NCBI GenBank assembly: GCA_029531795.1
Contig: JAPEIS010000007.1
Span: forward strand, 1-64,000
DNA from: Sclerotinia nivalis
Taxonomy: Eukaryota; Ascomycota; Leotiomycetes; Helotiales; Sclerotiniaceae
Direction: 5' to 3'
Length of the DNA stretch: 64,000 nucleotides
The notes below the pieces were generated by a model that worked only from the letters and a program-made list of their open reading frames with translations, was not told the DNA's origin and searched no databases. Each line of letters begins with the position of its first letter. Position 1 is the stretch's first letter. Shown here in pieces: positions 21,664-35,101 of this stretch. A program made the position numbers and the translations under genes.

Positions 21664-22582
21664 CTACTTATTCGCCCTCGCAACCAGCCATTGCAAAACC
21701 GCATCCAAATTCGTCTCTTCCTTGGCACTGATCCCATAACAGCTCACCTCTCTATGCCCCACACTCTTCAAATCCAATCTCTCAATCAACTCATCCACAC
21801 TCAGCTTGTTTTCCAAATCGGACTTATTTCCTAACACCAAAAGAGGTATTCCTTGCAAAACTGGCTTTTCTAAAAGCAGATGAAGCTCATCCTTAGCGAT
21901 TGGTAAGGCGTCCGGATCGGCTGAGTCGACAATAAATACGATCGCATTCACGCCGCGGCAATATCGTTCCCACATGGAACGAAAGCGTGGCTGCCCACCT
22001 AGATCCCAACATTTGAGGGTGACGTGACCTTTTTGGACACGCTTCATATTAAAGCCAACGGTAGGAATGGAGCTATGAGTGGAAGTAAAAGGTGGTCAGC
22101 TTGAGGTGGTTGCGCAACGTGGGGTCTGTAGATCTGCGAACCCCGCTTCAACTAAATTCGGGTCATGATAGGAAGGTTTGTATATGTTGTCTGGGATGTC
22201 AAGCAAAGGAACGATCGTACTCAAGTGTAAATTCTCCGCCCTACATATCAACATCATCGTCAGCATTTGCGCCAAGGTAAAAGTTTCGATATGAAGCAAC
22301 CAGTGAGTGAAAATAGAGCTTACCGCCAGTACTCTCAACAGAGAAGTCTTTCCAGCATTTTGCAAACCGATCATCGTAATATCCATTTCGGTAGCCCTAA
22401 ACGGCAGATCCGAGGTCAGTTGATGAGGAGCAGGAAACATTGAAAAATGACATTTTCGGGGCGATCGCGGTGAGCACGAAGAAGTGCGCCAAATTGACGT
22501 CTTCAATAAGCAAAAGATGGTAAGAGACATACCAGAAAAGTCGCAGCAACCAATCATACACTCTTCTAAATATGCTTGCCAT
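21664..22582 (-). CDS. ARL8: ARL8-type Arf-like small GTPase
   Basis: Four exons, 22582-22533, 22396-22324, 22240-22221 and 22072-21664, give 183 residues, close to the usual 186 of ARL8. Donors are GTATGT, GTAAGC and GTACGA; acceptors are TTTAG, TGTAG and CATAG. The third exon is only 20 nt. The N-terminus [17 protein letters not shown] is the amphipathic membrane-binding helix, and it lacks the Gly2 myristoylation site of ARF1, as expected for ARL8. G motifs: GLQNAGKT (P-loop), IPTVGFN (switch I), WDLGGQ (switch II) and NKSD (base specificity). [17 protein letters not shown] is diagnostic. ARL8 recruits kinesin adaptors and tethering factors to vacuoles/lysosomes. An ATG two codons upstream (22588) is an alternative start. 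It is divergent from the Pol I gene, 1.85 kb away. Confidence 0.95.
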
Positions 22583-24436
22583 GATCACTCAGTCACCCTC
22601 GCACACCTTTGTAGATTATAATCGTTTTGACGGAAGCTCTGAAGCTCTGAAGCACTTTTCCTGAGCGTTATGTTATTTCGACGATTCGCGAGGCCGTACA
22701 GGTATGGTAGATAGGTGCGGTTTCTGGAGAAAGAGAAAGATACAAAGATTGCAGGGTTGAAGCCGGCAAAAGAAGCAAAAGAAGCAGTTGTGCAGCCGCA
22801 GACCGTTTTTCCGTCAGTAAGCCAATAATCAGATAGCTGCTACCAAGGTATCGTATACTTCTCTTCGTAATCTCAATAATTTTTCAAAGTGACTTTGATG
22901 ATTTGCACAATGTTCAATAGTGAATGGTGAGTGGTGAATGAGTGAAGTTGAATGGTAGCATTTATGGCGGATAGATAGATTCTTCTCTGAATGTTCAATG
23001 TGACGGTGAAGGGTGAAGGGTAAAGGGTTGAAGGGTGAAGGTAGCAGCGTAGCTTTAGCAGCTTAGCACAATCGGTTGAAGCGCTTGTGCTCGTGCTTGT
23101 GATTCACTGATTGATTCACTGATTCCCCTCAGGAAAGAGGGAGAAATGCACGAACCACTTCGGTAATGATTTTTACTGATTGTGGTTTGCGGGCGGGCAG
23201 GCGATAAGTACAGTGGAGGCACTTGGTGCTGGATGACTGGAGGGTGAAATGAAGTTACGACTTTTGATTTGATTGATCGATTGATCGACTGATTGACTGA
23301 CTGATTGATAAAATTGATAAAATCGATGAATCTGTATACAAATAGAAAGAAAAGCACGACAGCCAAATAAGGTGAGTGAGTGTCTTTGGAGTATCTATGT
23401 AGTACTGGGTTACCGGTTATTGTAATACAATCAATAAGAGGTAGGAATGAAAGAAAACGTTTGCTTAGGTTGGGTAGGAAGTGATATCAAATATACCGGT
23501 ATACCTACCTAATAGACAAGATGATGGATGAGGAGAAGAACAAGAACAAGATTTCGATATGCAAAGAGATTTACCAGACCAGGAACAAGTAGAATCATGG
23601 ATTAATAATAAAGTACAGTACTCGTCTCGCGAGCAAAAAGAAAAGGGCAAGAATGTCTCTTTTAAATAGGTAAAGAAGGGTTCTTTTCCACTCCTTTCTT
23701 CTCTTTTCCCTAGGTAGGAAGGATATGGGTACTTGGTACGGAGTAGGATATGATGAGATCAGTTAGTTTCGTTTCTTCTCGTTCAATCTAAGTAAATACC
23801 TAAGGTAGGTAGGTATGTATGTATGCTATATGCATCTCAGACTGCAGAAGTATATTCGTACCGTATATCACATATCCCATGTCGTATAGCAGTTAAACAT
23901 GCAGCTTCAATTCGGGAACATTTAGATACAGATTTCAGTACTTTCGTCCGGTGGATTATTTTCATGCATTAATGCAAGCAACAACTTGACGAAGCTTTTG
24001 ATATTGAAGAGCGAATGAAAATCTTAACATCTTACATTCATCTTGGTCATTTTAAGCCATCAGTGCCCGGGCGTTGGAATTCCTGCAGATGAGAGCCCAA
24101 AATATTGCCCAGAATATCATGAGCTTGAAGCTTGAAGCCTGATGAATGAAGTTTGGTTTGGTTTGGTCCTGCGGGTTGCTCCAAACAAAAAAGCCTCGGC
24201 GTTAAGATATCATCCTTACCGATAAGATAAATATCCCGATCGCTTATGTAATCAAAATATTTTCGAAACTTTTTTTCTGCCGCAACTGATATCAACAAAC
24301 TCTTCGAGTAGTTAAACTTTTCCATGAATTGAAGGATTTGATTTGATCGTGAGTACTTAGATTCCACCTTCATGGGTCTTTAATCATACTACCATTGAAA
24401 ACCCCCCTTAACTAATCAATTGCGCTCAGCTTCGCC
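22583..24436. promoter_or_regulatory. Intergenic region between divergent ARL8 and RPA2 genes
   Basis: 1.85 kb without a supported gene, holding the upstream regions of two head-to-head genes. It carries low-complexity GGTGAA/GGGTGAAGG repeats (22921-23043), a GATT/GACT tract (23264-23310) and GGTAGGTAGGTATGTATGTATG (23805-23826). No specific binding sites could be assigned with confidence. Confidence 0.5.
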
Positions 24437-27400
24437 ATGGCTCCCTCGAAGTCTACCTCCGCTCCTACAAATACCAAATGGACTCATGAATTTGATACGA
24501 TTCGAAGAGAGAAACTTTTCAGAGACCCTCCAAAAGATCACACAGCATATCCTGCACTTACAGCTGCAGTTGCACCTCACATCGAGTCGTTCAATGCGCT
24601 TTTCGAGAAAGATGGTTTAATTGCCCAAGGTTTATTAGATATTGGATCCAAAACATACCTCGATGGAGATGATAGATTAGGACCTGGTGGGAAGAATAAT
24701 TTGACCGTCAGAATTAAGGAAGTCTTCGTTGAGAAGTCTATGTTGCCTACATCCAACAAATTTTCCACCAAGAACAGAGAAATTTTACCGGCAGAATGCA
24801 GAGAACGACATGTTACCTACAGAGGAAAGATGTCGGCGCGCATGGAGTACTCGATTAACAACGGGGATCCGAAAGAGTTCATTAGAGATCTTGGGCAATT
24901 GCCTTTGATGTTGATGGTATTAATCCACACCCATTTCATTCTCAATAGAGCTGACTTTTTCTTTACAGTCGAATAAATGCCATCTTCAAAACAACTCACC
25001 AGCACAGCTTGTACAAAAGAAAGAAGAATCCGAGGAGCTTGGAGGATATTTCGTGGTGAACGGAATTGAGAAAATCATTCGTCTTCTTGTTGTGAATCGT
25101 AGGAATTTCCCCATGGCCATCATTAGACCTTCATTCAAGGGCAGAGGTCCAGCATACACCGAATTCGGTATGCTCATTCGATCCGTACGACCTGATCAAA
25201 CTTCCCAGACCAATGTTCTTCACTATCTGAATGATGGAAATGTTACTTTCCGTTTCTCGTGGCGCAAGAACGAGTTTCTGGTACCTGCCATGATGATTTT
25301 GAAGGCGTTGGTGGAGACAAACGACAAGGAAATTTTTGAAGGGCTTGTCGGCACTGCTGGTTCAAAGGGAACAGATAACACATTCTTGAATGATCGTGTG
25401 GAATTGTTATTACGAACCTACAAGGCCTACGGTTTATACACAAAGAGCAAGACTCGAGCATATTTGGGTGAGAAGTTCAGAATCGTCCTTGGAGTCCCAG
25501 ATACTATGTCAAATTACGATGTCGGAACGGAATTCCTGCGAAAGATTGTCCTCGTCCATCTCGGAAATACCAACGTCACCGAAGCGCAAGACAAGGATAA
25601 ATTTAAGATGCTTCTTTTCATGACTAGGAAGTTGTATTCTCTGGTTGCTGGAGACTGTGCAGGTGACAATCCTGATGCGGTCCAGAATCAGGAGATTTTG
25701 CTCGGAGGATTTTTGTTTGGAATGATAATCAAGGAGAGACTTGAGGATTGGCTTCATACTAGTTTGAGAATGGCGTTGAGGGACTATGTTCGACGAAGCC
25801 CGGAAAACAACTTCACAACACCGGAATTTTTGAAAGATTTCCCGGTCAAAATTTGTTCAAGAACAAATGAACAGGTTGGCGGTGCTTTAGAGTACTTCAT
25901 GTCAACTGGAAATCTGGTCAGTCCAACGGGATTGGATCTTCAACAAACCTCTGGATTTACAGTTGTTGCAGAAAAGATTAATTTCTTGCGATTCATCGCC
26001 CATTTCCGTATGATTCACAGAGGTAGTTTCTTCGCCCAGTTGAAGACTACTACTGTTCGTAAGTTGCTGCCAGAGAGTTGGGGCTTCATGTGTCCTGTGC
26101 ACACTCCTGATGGAAGTCCTTGTGGACTGCTAAACCATCTCTCACACAAATGTATAATCCTCACACACGCCTCGGATGTATCAGCTCTACCAAAGCTCCT
26201 TTCAGAACTAGGTGTCGTTAGTACCGGCTCATCATCCACTGATGAAAGTGTTGTCGTTCAATTAGATGGAAAGATTATGGGATGGTGTTCACCCAAGCAA
26301 TCTCTCGTCATTGCCGATACTTTACGCTACTGGAAGGTCGAAGGAACACATGGTGTTCCGACTAACTTGGAAATCGGATACATCCCCAATTCTCACGGCG
26401 GACAATACCCAGGTATCTATCTGTCTGCTGCGCCAGCTAGAATGGTCAGACCTGTGAAATATCTACCGCTCGATAAAGAAGATTTTGTGGGGCCACTTGA
26501 ACAACCTTTTATGTCTATTGCTGTCACCGAGCAGGAGATTGAACCCGGAGAACACACTCACGTCGAGTTTGACCCTACTCATATTCTCTCCATTCTTGCC
26601 AACATGACTCCTTTCTCCGATTTCAACCAATCGCCTAGAAACATGTATCAATGTCAGATGGGTAAACAATCTATGGGTACACCTGGAACTGCCATCCGTT
26701 ACAGAACCGACAACAAGGCTTATCGTCTCCAAACCGGACAAACCCCAATTGTTCGCGCACCACTCCATAACGAATATGGTTTCGACAATTTCCCCAATGG
26801 GATGAACTCGGTTGTTGCCGTCATTTCTTACACTGGATACGACATGGACGACGCTATGATTATCAACAAGTCCGCGCACGAGCGCGGCTTCGGTCACGGA
26901 ACAATTTACAAGACGAAAAAGTATGAATTGGAGGAAGGTCACAAATCTCGATCTGCCAGAAATATCAAGAAGCTATTTGGTTTCGCTCCTGGTGGACTCG
27001 TGAAAGCTGAGTGGAAAGCAGCCATTGATGAGGATGGTTTGCCGTTCATCGGGCGCATGGTTCAAAATGGTGATTTGATTGCTGCATGGCACACGGTTTC
27101 GATGGATGAGAATGGAAAATACGTCAATCGAGACGGCCAAACTCACTTCGAGAAATACAAGGAGACCGAAATTGCATTCATCGAGGAAGTGAGATTGATC
27201 GGAAACGAGAACGGAATAGAGCCCTGCCAAGCTATTTCTGTCAAACTCCGCATTCCACGTTCTCCAGTCATCGGAGATAAATTTTCAAGTCGTCACGGAC
27301 AGAAGGGTGTTTGTTCGCAGAAGTGGCCAGCAGTCGATATGCCATTCACAGAGTCTGGTATTCAACCTGATACCATTATCAATCCTCACGCTTTCCCTTC

Positions 27401-28112
27401 TCGTATGACTATTGGTATGTTCGTCGAGTCCTTGGCCGGAAAAGCGGGAGCATTACATGGTTTGGCGCAAGACAGTACACCGTTCAAATTTGACGAGGAA
27501 CACAAGGCGGGTGATTATTTCGGGCATCAATTGATGAAGGCTGGGTACAATTACTACGGTAACGAACCTATGTATTCTGGTATCACCGGAGAGGAGTTGC
27601 ACGCAGATATCTACATCGGGGTTGTCTATTACCAACGTCTTCGTCACATGGTAAACGATAAATACCAAGTCAGAACCACTGGTCCAGTTACACAACTCAC
27701 CGGTCAACCAATCAAAGGTAGAAAGAAGGGTGGTGGTATCCGTGTGGGAGAGATGGAGCGTGATTCTTTGTTGGCTCACGGTACAGCTTTCCTGTTACAA
27801 GACAGACTACTCAACTGTTCGGATTACACCAAATCATGGATCTGCAAGGAGTGTGGTACTTTCTTGTCGACTCAACCTACAGTCTCGGCATTCGCAAGCA
27901 AGAAGAAGGGAACGGGTGTGGTGAGATGCAGAAAATGCGCCACGAGAGCGGATGGAAAGTTCGGTGAAGGAGAAGTATGGGAGGATGGAAAGGGTCAGAG
28001 ATGGGTTGGTGGTGAGGATACAACCGTTGTGGCTGTCCCGGGTGTCTTGAAGTATTTGGACGTTGAGTTGGCGGCTATGGGTATCAAGTTAAAGTATAAT
28101 GTTGGGCCTTGA
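24437..28112 (+). CDS. RPA2: DNA-directed RNA polymerase I, second-largest subunit (RPA2/RPA135)
   Basis: Two exons, 24437-24916 and 24969-28112, with a 52-bp intron (donor GTATTA, acceptor TTTACAG) whose removal joins GQLPLMLM to SNKCHLQN. The predicted length is 1207 residues, against about 1203 in yeast. It is the beta-like catalytic subunit that transcribes rDNA in the nucleolus. Visible signatures are EELGGYFVVNGIEKIIR (fork/protrusion), GFMCPVHTPDGSPCGLLNHL, YTGYDMDDAMIINK (hybrid binding), GDKFSSRHGQKG (conserved active-site region) and the C-terminal zinc-binding CKECG..CRKC (about 1118-1150). The gene is intact. Its start MAPSKSTSAPT follows CGCTCAGCTTCGCC, and no other in-frame Met precedes it. 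Confidence 0.98.
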
Positions 28113-30795
28113 GCGGAGCAAGTTGCTGAGGAGGACAGGGGGCAGTAGAAGACGATTGACGAATTGAATTTGGCTGGCGTTTGGGAAAAAGGAATAATTG
28201 TAGCATTTACAAGGGGTACTTTTTAATTTTGTTTGGCCACTGCATGAATCGATGGTCAAAAGCTACAAAATATTGATTAGCATGAATGAAATGTTATGGA
28301 TTTTAATGATGTTTTCGGGTTGGGATGCGATTTGGTGCTGCGGGCTTTTTTTTTTCGTGATGGAGCATGCATCTTATAACGCTGAGTGCTGGCAGATCTC
28401 GATGTCTCCGAACAAAGGTTGAGCAGTGCTTGATATCGCCGAGAACTTTTCTGATGATGGTATCGAGCATGTATTGTCTGGTCGAGCCTTTGGATGAATT
28501 TAGTTCTCATCTAGACATTATTTGGAGAATACCAAGTTCACAAGGATAGGGAACGATGAGTAGTTACATGGGAGCACACGGTAGTGGGAAGATATCACCA
28601 TAAAACTTAGAAGGTAATGGGAAATTTCGATTATAACGGGACAGAAGAGCTGAGATAGGTGTCAGATAGGAGAACAGGTAGACGAACGAAGGAGAGTCGA
28701 TCTCAGATATATTGATAAGGAGGTGGAGAATGTCCATGTACTTGTGGTGAAACTAGTAGAATCTTGGAATAGGTAATGAGAACGTCAACACAAGTGCTGA
28801 ATCGTCAACGAAAAGTCAGCGTATAAAGAGCTTGTATTTGTATTGTATTGAAGTCTATAAATCTCAAGTTCTGCGAGGGATCAATAATAGTTCAGTAATA
28901 TCCGCCGCCTCTTTCATAAATCCTCTCCGGCATGCTATTTTGGTAACACTGACATCAGCCTACCTACCATTCTAATGGATACCTGGGTAGGTAGGTCCTA
29001 GTATATCTAACAACGAACGACCACATGTAAAATACAACCACGGCAGACAATGTATCTTTTTGGAATCAAGACATGAAATAGGCTAATGCATATCGTCAAT
29101 CACACGAAAAAGGAGTTTACGACCGAATGGATTAAGATGTCCAAGGAGATGCCAAGGAATCCGCAGCGAGCCAAAACTGGACGAAGAAGACCGAAATAGT
29201 ATACCACGTATTACTTCACGTGAGGTCCTTAACCGTAAATGAAAATGTTGTGAAGGTCGTGGAGATTAAGATCATCGTATTCTTCGGATGAATAGATAAC
29301 TTTATTCCTTAACCTACTCAAGGCAGGAATAGGCTGGATATCGATGGGGAAAGAGAAACGGCTTTCTATGCATTGTTCCTGTACCATGGCATTCCACTGA
29401 ATGATATGGCACATGTGGTACTCGATAGGTAAGGCTTGCGATTTCGCCCCCTGAGACTTTGAAGTGATGCGAATTGACAGTCAGTCAGGAGATTAGGATC
29501 TGGTAGCCAACATATAGTTTCTTAACAGGCCAAGTCGAACAACCAGTAACCTTAGTGGTAACCAATTCAATATCCATCTGTAATCATCAAATTTTCAATA
29601 GGGTTCTGTTCGAGGAGATGATTTTGATGTTACAGTACTACGAGCACATATACATACAATGTCACGTCCTCTCCGCATTACACTACATGAACACTAAAGA
29701 TTAGTGGTCGAGCGTTTTTTAGGCTTTTCATTAACCTTAACAAAATTAATAAGATATTAATCTTACATTCTTACTTTAAGCAGAATTCTCTTACATATCA
29801 TATCGCTTCTTCATTCAACAAATTCGATTTTCTCCTTCCGTGTCTCTTCTCCCATCCTTCCACGAGTGTATAGGAAGTTCCTATACGGAGTATAATAATA
29901 AGGAAGCACCAACATCCTTCCACTCATCGCTATTCACAAACTTTACTTGCAGAATACAATTGCACAATTGCACAATTGCTCCATGAATGGATCAACATAC
30001 GTACAATGTATTTTATTGTAAGACTTACAATCAATACAATACGACCATCGAGTACATTTGCACTGGCTGGCTACCAGTACTCAAATGAGCTGAACTTTGC
30101 CCTTCAACAATGGTCGAAGGATGATGTTCTCCCAATCTTAATGATGACCACAAAAAGCATCCTGATGGGACGCTACATTAATCCTACCGGCAACCTGCCG
30201 ATGAACTACTCAACTAAACATGGCAAATCACGTTTCAACCAAGCTCTTGGTGTAATTTCTTCTCTATAACCGTTTCCATAACCGTTCCTTTAATACAATC
30301 CCAATCCCCAACTGAGGCTCAGCCTGACGTTATGGGTTGTGAGTCCTACATCATAAGGTTCTTATTTCCTGGGAAAAAGAAAAGTAAGAACATGTGACGT
30401 TGATTTTTCATCGCAAATCATTTCTTATTTTTTTTAATACTCACTTCATATTTCTCTATTTCCTTACACACATTCGTTTATTTGTCTTTTTGGATTTACT
30501 TTGCTTTATTTAATAAATAGAAGGAGCGATTTACTCTATCGTCGTCGCATCTTCCCGCTCGTTTGCTTGCATCCACTCTCGATCTAGACAGTGACGACTT
30601 TTTTCATCCACTCAATTCAAAGTTACGGGGTTTAAGCGTCTACTTCTTATTTGATACTATTGATTTGACCCCCTGAAAGATCAGTCTACCGCCGAACACA
30701 GTCTACTTCACAAAACATTGGCATCCAGTTCAAAAGAGCTTCACCTGAAAATCATCCACCATATTTCCACTGCCAATCTAAACATTGGGATCGAG
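28113..30795. other. Intergenic, 2.7 kb
   Basis: Starts with the RPA2 3' region and ends with the tyrosinase upstream region. It holds an imperfect inverted repeat CCTACCTACC...GGTAGGTAGG (about 28961-28998) and the 17-bp palindrome TATAGGAAGTTCCTATA (29869-29885). The short open frame at 29976-30269 has no recognisable features. Confidence 0.5.
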
Positions 30796-32863
30796 ATGGT
30801 CGTCTTTCGAGGGACTTCGATCGTTTCTATCATTACGGTTGCTGGGACATTTCTATCACAAACAGCACAAGCAATTCCAACGCCTCAGGATCAAAGACCA
30901 AGAGGGTATGATTATGGAGCAGACATAGGAGCTCTTTTGAAACGGGATGTTACACACATGCCCACTACTGGAGTGTCGTACACTGGCTCGAATTCATCAA
31001 TACCACTTCGTCAAGAGATTCGGGACCTAGAGAAGAACGCGGATCTATGGGAGCTATATATCTTGGGAACATCAATGATGCAAACTATCGATCAGTCAGA
31101 TATCCGTTCATGGTATCAAATATCTGGTAAATATCGATAAAATCTTAGATATGGCAACCGCTAATACCAATAAGGCATTCATGGTAGACCTTATATTCCA
31201 TATGACGGAGTTCAAGCAACGGCAGGTGACGAGAATAATGGTTATTGTACTCATGTCTCCATTCTCTTCCCTACTTGGCACAGGCCTTACTTGGCACTTT
31301 ATGAGGTAGGGCGTGCTGTGCGTTATAATGTGAGATAAATGTATTGACGTTTTCCACAGCAAGTGCTTCACAGCATCGTTTTGTTTATTGCAGAACAATT
31401 TCCTGCGGGAGCCGAGCGAGAAAGGTATACTGCCGCTGCAGTTAACTTCCGTATTCCTTACTGGGACTGGGCTGCTGTACCACCCAGGGGGCAGAGTGTT
31501 CTTCCCCCAAGTGTTTCGACGCCTACTATTGCCGTCAATGGCCCTGTCGGTGTTCAAACAATCTCCAATCCACTATTTAGTTATTACTTCAACCCCCTTG
31601 ACCCATCGGAGTTGCCTGATGCGCCTGTAAGTGTAAATTAATCACTCACTATGACCTACTAACACCCCACAGTTCAGCCAGTATTCGCAAACTTTGAGAT
31701 ATCCCACATCAGGGACTGCCTCCGCTACTTCACAAAATGCCCTTGTTGCTCAACAACTCGACAACAGTGCTGCTTCATTCCGAAATCGTTTGTATAATCT
31801 CTTCACAAATTACCATGATTACAGTACGTTCAGCAATGAAGCTTGGATTACCGCATCTAGCCCTGGAGATTTTGATTCCATTGAATCTCTTCATGATCAA
31901 ATTCATGGTTTGACAGGAAGTGGTGGCCACATGTCTTATATCGATTACTCAGCCTTTGATCCGATTTTTTTTCTGCATCATGCTATGGTCGATCGCTGTT
32001 TCGCTATTTGGCAAACCTTGAATCCGGACAGTTATGTGACACCCAAGGCAGCTTCATATAGCACGTTTACTATGACGGCAGGAAGTATCCAGGACGCATC
32101 TACACCACTTAAGCCATTTTATGATGCTGGCGGAAATAACTTTTATAGTTCCTCTGATGTTGTATCAACGGAGGCTTTTGGTTACGCATACCCAGAAACA
32201 GTGCAAGGGGGCAACACCACTGCTCAGGCTATCAAAGCCATAAACCTTCTATACGGGACCACTGCCCCGGCAAAGACTGTTTCTCACCGCTCAACCCCAG
32301 CAATTTCTTCAAGAATAGTGGAACGAGAGCTTCAAGTTAATTCCTCATCTAATCTTCCTGCCCTAGCTACAAATGGTCAATACACAGAATGGATCGCCAA
32401 CATTCAAGCCAAGAAATTTGCCCTCGCCAAGTCATTCTTCGTTCACATCTTCCTCGGACCTTTCAAAGATGACCCCTCAAGTTGGTCCTTCGAGCCCAAC
32501 CTGGTCGGCACTCACTGTGTCTTTGCCAAACTTTCATCCTCCGGCGCCGTTGCAGCTGATCCAAACCAATTGATTACAGGAACGATCCCACTTACTAGCG
32601 CCCTACTCGACGATATCTCACAAGGCCTTTTGAAATCTTTGAAGGATGAGGATGTGGAACCATATCTTAAAAAGAATCTTCATTATCGCGTCACACTCCT
32701 AGATGACACTGAAATCGATAATTCAGCTGTACCAAGTTTAAAGATTACTGTAGTGAGCGCTACTGTCCAGCAAAGTACCGTTGACCATGAACTACCAAAA
32801 TGGGGTTCAATGATCAGTCATATGGAGTTATCCACCGGAGCAAGTAACTCAACGAGGATTTGA
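30796..32863 (+). CDS. Secreted tyrosinase (polyphenol oxidase)
   Basis: Four exons, 30796-31126, 31175-31305, 31360-31626 and 31673-32863. The introns are 46-54 bp, the last with a perfect CTACTAAC branch site. The protein has 639 residues. A signal peptide (residues 1-26, cut after AQA) implies secretion. This type-3 copper oxidase hydroxylates monophenols and oxidises diphenols to quinones. CuA ligands are H113 (GIHGRPY), H137 (YCTH) and H146 (TWHRPY); C135 two residues before H137 is the expected thioether cysteine. CuB ligands are H317 and H321 (LHDQIHG) and H346 ([10 protein letters not shown]). The long C-terminal part (about 450-639) should be the lid/pro-domain normally removed on activation. 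All active-site residues are present. It could act in melanin formation or host phenol oxidation (inference). Confidence 0.95.
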
Positions 32864-33097
32864 AGGGGGTAGTACGCGGAGGAAATATGGGACTTGAGGG
32901 ATATTTTTATCTGATTTAAAGTTCATTTACATAATATAACAGGAAGTTATGATTTTTTGATTAGCTTTATTTTTTTGGAGGACGAAATTTGTCAAGAGTG
33001 TTGGATGATACCATTTTGTAAGCTGGATTTTTAGATAGCCAGTAAAGAAGATAGATGTGCTATTACATTTCTTATTGATATGTCTTTTGCCCTCAAT

Positions 33098-34051
33098 CTA
33101 TCTTCCAAACGTTCTCCTCACTTTCCTCAAACTCAACACCATAAGTAAACACCCCATAAATGCCAACCACAACATCAAGACCCCCAGCCATCCTACTACC
33201 ATAGAATTTGTCCCCACCTTACCCATGAGTCCTCCGTAGCTCATATTCTCAATAATTTTCAAAGCGGAGACAGCAGCCAGATGCTGCCAAAGAACAGAGA
33301 CAAACGCGAATATGGCCGCGCTACCACTTGCTGCACATACCGTGTTACTTATCTTGCGAGATGGAAATGGTTTTACTTCTCGCTCTGAACCTGTATCAGA
33401 ATCTTTTTCTGTTTTCCAGCTGGGAATGAAAGAGAGTATGGTAATCGTTATTAAAGCGAATGTAAGGGAAATATATCTGTCAAGCAGTCAATCAACCTTT
33501 CGACCTAATTCGTGGGAGACATGGAAAGTGCAACGCACAGCAATCCATCAAAAGCAATTCTTTTCCGAACGGTATCTGCAATCCGTATGATATTCAATGG
33601 ATCGAGATTTGTCTCCCCACTTGTCCCAAACATATTCGCCAGTATCTTCGCACTTTCTGAACAATCCCAACTCGCTTCATCTAGGGTAAGACACATTCCT
33701 CTGAAACCAGTCCGAATAGTGACAGAACCATTCTTTGCAATCTCGGTGACGATAGTGGTGATATTTCGATTTACCTCCTGAGCGATACTTGTTTGGCGGG
33801 AAATGTCGTGAGAATAAGAAAGTGAGAGAAGATATATGTTTCTCGTGTGTTGGGAGACACATCCCGCATCGACGAGAGCTATGCAATGATTAAACCTCTT
33901 CACAAATTGAGATCAATGGGAATGAGAAGGAAATAGAGATCTGATTACCCAAACATGTGATGCCAGCGCATGTGAGGAAGATGAGAATGTGATGGAAATC
34001 GATACCCCAGCGGAAGAAAGAGACGAATACTGAAAGCTTTCGTGGTAGCAT
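33098..34051 (-). CDS. FIG1: FIG1-family membrane protein (low-affinity Ca2+ uptake/cell fusion)
   Basis: Three exons assembled by hand, 34051-33949, 33878-33539 and 33476-33098. The introns are 70 bp (GTAATC...GCATAG) and 62 bp (GTGCGT...TTGACAG), and all phases agree, giving 273 residues. TM1 lies near 15-34. The extracellular loop carries the FIG1 signature GFRGMCLTLDEASWDC with C97 and C107, followed by DPLNIIRIADTVRKRIAFDGLL. Three more helices follow (about 145-165, 190-215, 240-260), and a basic C-terminus RKVRRTFGR ends the protein. Yeast FIG1 supports low-affinity calcium influx and membrane fusion during mating; in filamentous fungi it affects mating and growth. It is convergent with the tyrosinase, with only 234 bp between the stop codons. 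Confidence 0.85.
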
Positions 34052-35101
34052 TATTAGCTTTATTGAAGCTAGAAGATTGAGAGCTTTATTTGATATAATG
34101 TGGTCGCCATAATGGTATGAGAGTCTTGAATGAAGATTTTGTTGTTCGTGATGCTTCAGCTGGAGGGGCTGGGCTTACTTGCATGCTGTCGTGGTGGTGG
34201 TGGTGGTGGTGGTGGTGGTGGCTCATTACTGAGCCAATTATCTTGCATCGACAGTGCAGATATTCCATGAATGGTCGTCCATAACTCTCCCTTCTCTATC
34301 CAACTGTAGGTCAATGAAGTCTTTATTCTCCCAAGGATCACATCCATCTACGATTATTTTTGGTTCTTTCTATTCAGAATGCGGAGGATATGGTGATTTG
34401 TCAAAGAGTTAAACGCAATGCGAATCTTCGGTCGCCATAATTAAAACATGGACATTTTAAAATTCCCCTTCTCAATTCAAATCAAGAATGACTTTGGGGA
34501 AATGTGACATCTTTAACCATTTCCTTATTTATTGTTTGTAAAAGATTGGTTTGTGTTGATGATATCCATGGATCTAGTCTAGTGGTGGTTGTCTGTGAAG
34601 GATTATTTGAAGTTTGAGATGACCCAAGGTGTGAGGACTTGACTTGTGCTTGGAATCCCCAGAATACTCGTGGCTGCTACAGTTTGTCCAATTGATTGAT
34701 TTATTATATTTGAGAATGAGGATTTGCAGAGTAGAATAAATTAATAATGCCCTATAATCTTAGGAAAAGCCCTGGCCTCAATGCTCAGCCACCAACGACC
34801 TTCCAAAAGCCACATAGTGGATACCTAATTATATTCCCCCCGCGGACAAGGTCACTTTAAGGGAGGAAGTTGCGACGCTACAGCGGCTGATCCACTGCCC
34901 TAACTTTCTTACAGCGTCTACCAACATGAGCCGACCGAGGTATAGCGGTACAAGTATGCCTGTGATAGTGACATCACGCAGCATCAGTAGATTTGAACAG
35001 GCTTTCGAAGTCAATCGTATAAAGATACATGTGCACGCCTCGATAACCCCTTCACTGTCGTACATTATCGCCCTTACTGATATTGAGATCCGCTCAGCAA
35101 A
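34052..35101. other. Intergenic between FIG1 and the DUF4185-like gene (divergent)
   Basis: About 1 kb of upstream sequence for two head-to-head genes. It contains a (GGT)n microsatellite at 34190-34221. No further gene is supported: the apparent poly-His and poly-Pro frames on the minus strand are translations of the microsatellite. Confidence 0.5.
34190..34221 (+). repeat. (GTG)10 microsatellite
   Basis: Ten uninterrupted GTG units between CTGTC and GCTCATTACTG. Confidence 0.95.

Noticed and set aside
22998..23043. GGGTGAAGGGTAAAGGGTTGAAGGG tract resembling TTAGGG repeats (pattern only)
   Set aside because: The units vary (GGGTGAA, GGGTAAA, GGGTTGAA) and are better explained as a local GGTGAA microsatellite than as an interstitial telomere.
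29869..29885. TATAGGAAGTTCCTATA palindrome, similar to half of a site-specific recombinase target
   Set aside because: Only a 17-bp palindrome with no spacer/arm structure and no recombinase nearby; probably chance.
34086..34347. Poly-His and poly-Pro frames on the minus strand
   Set aside because: They are translations of the (GTG)10 microsatellite.
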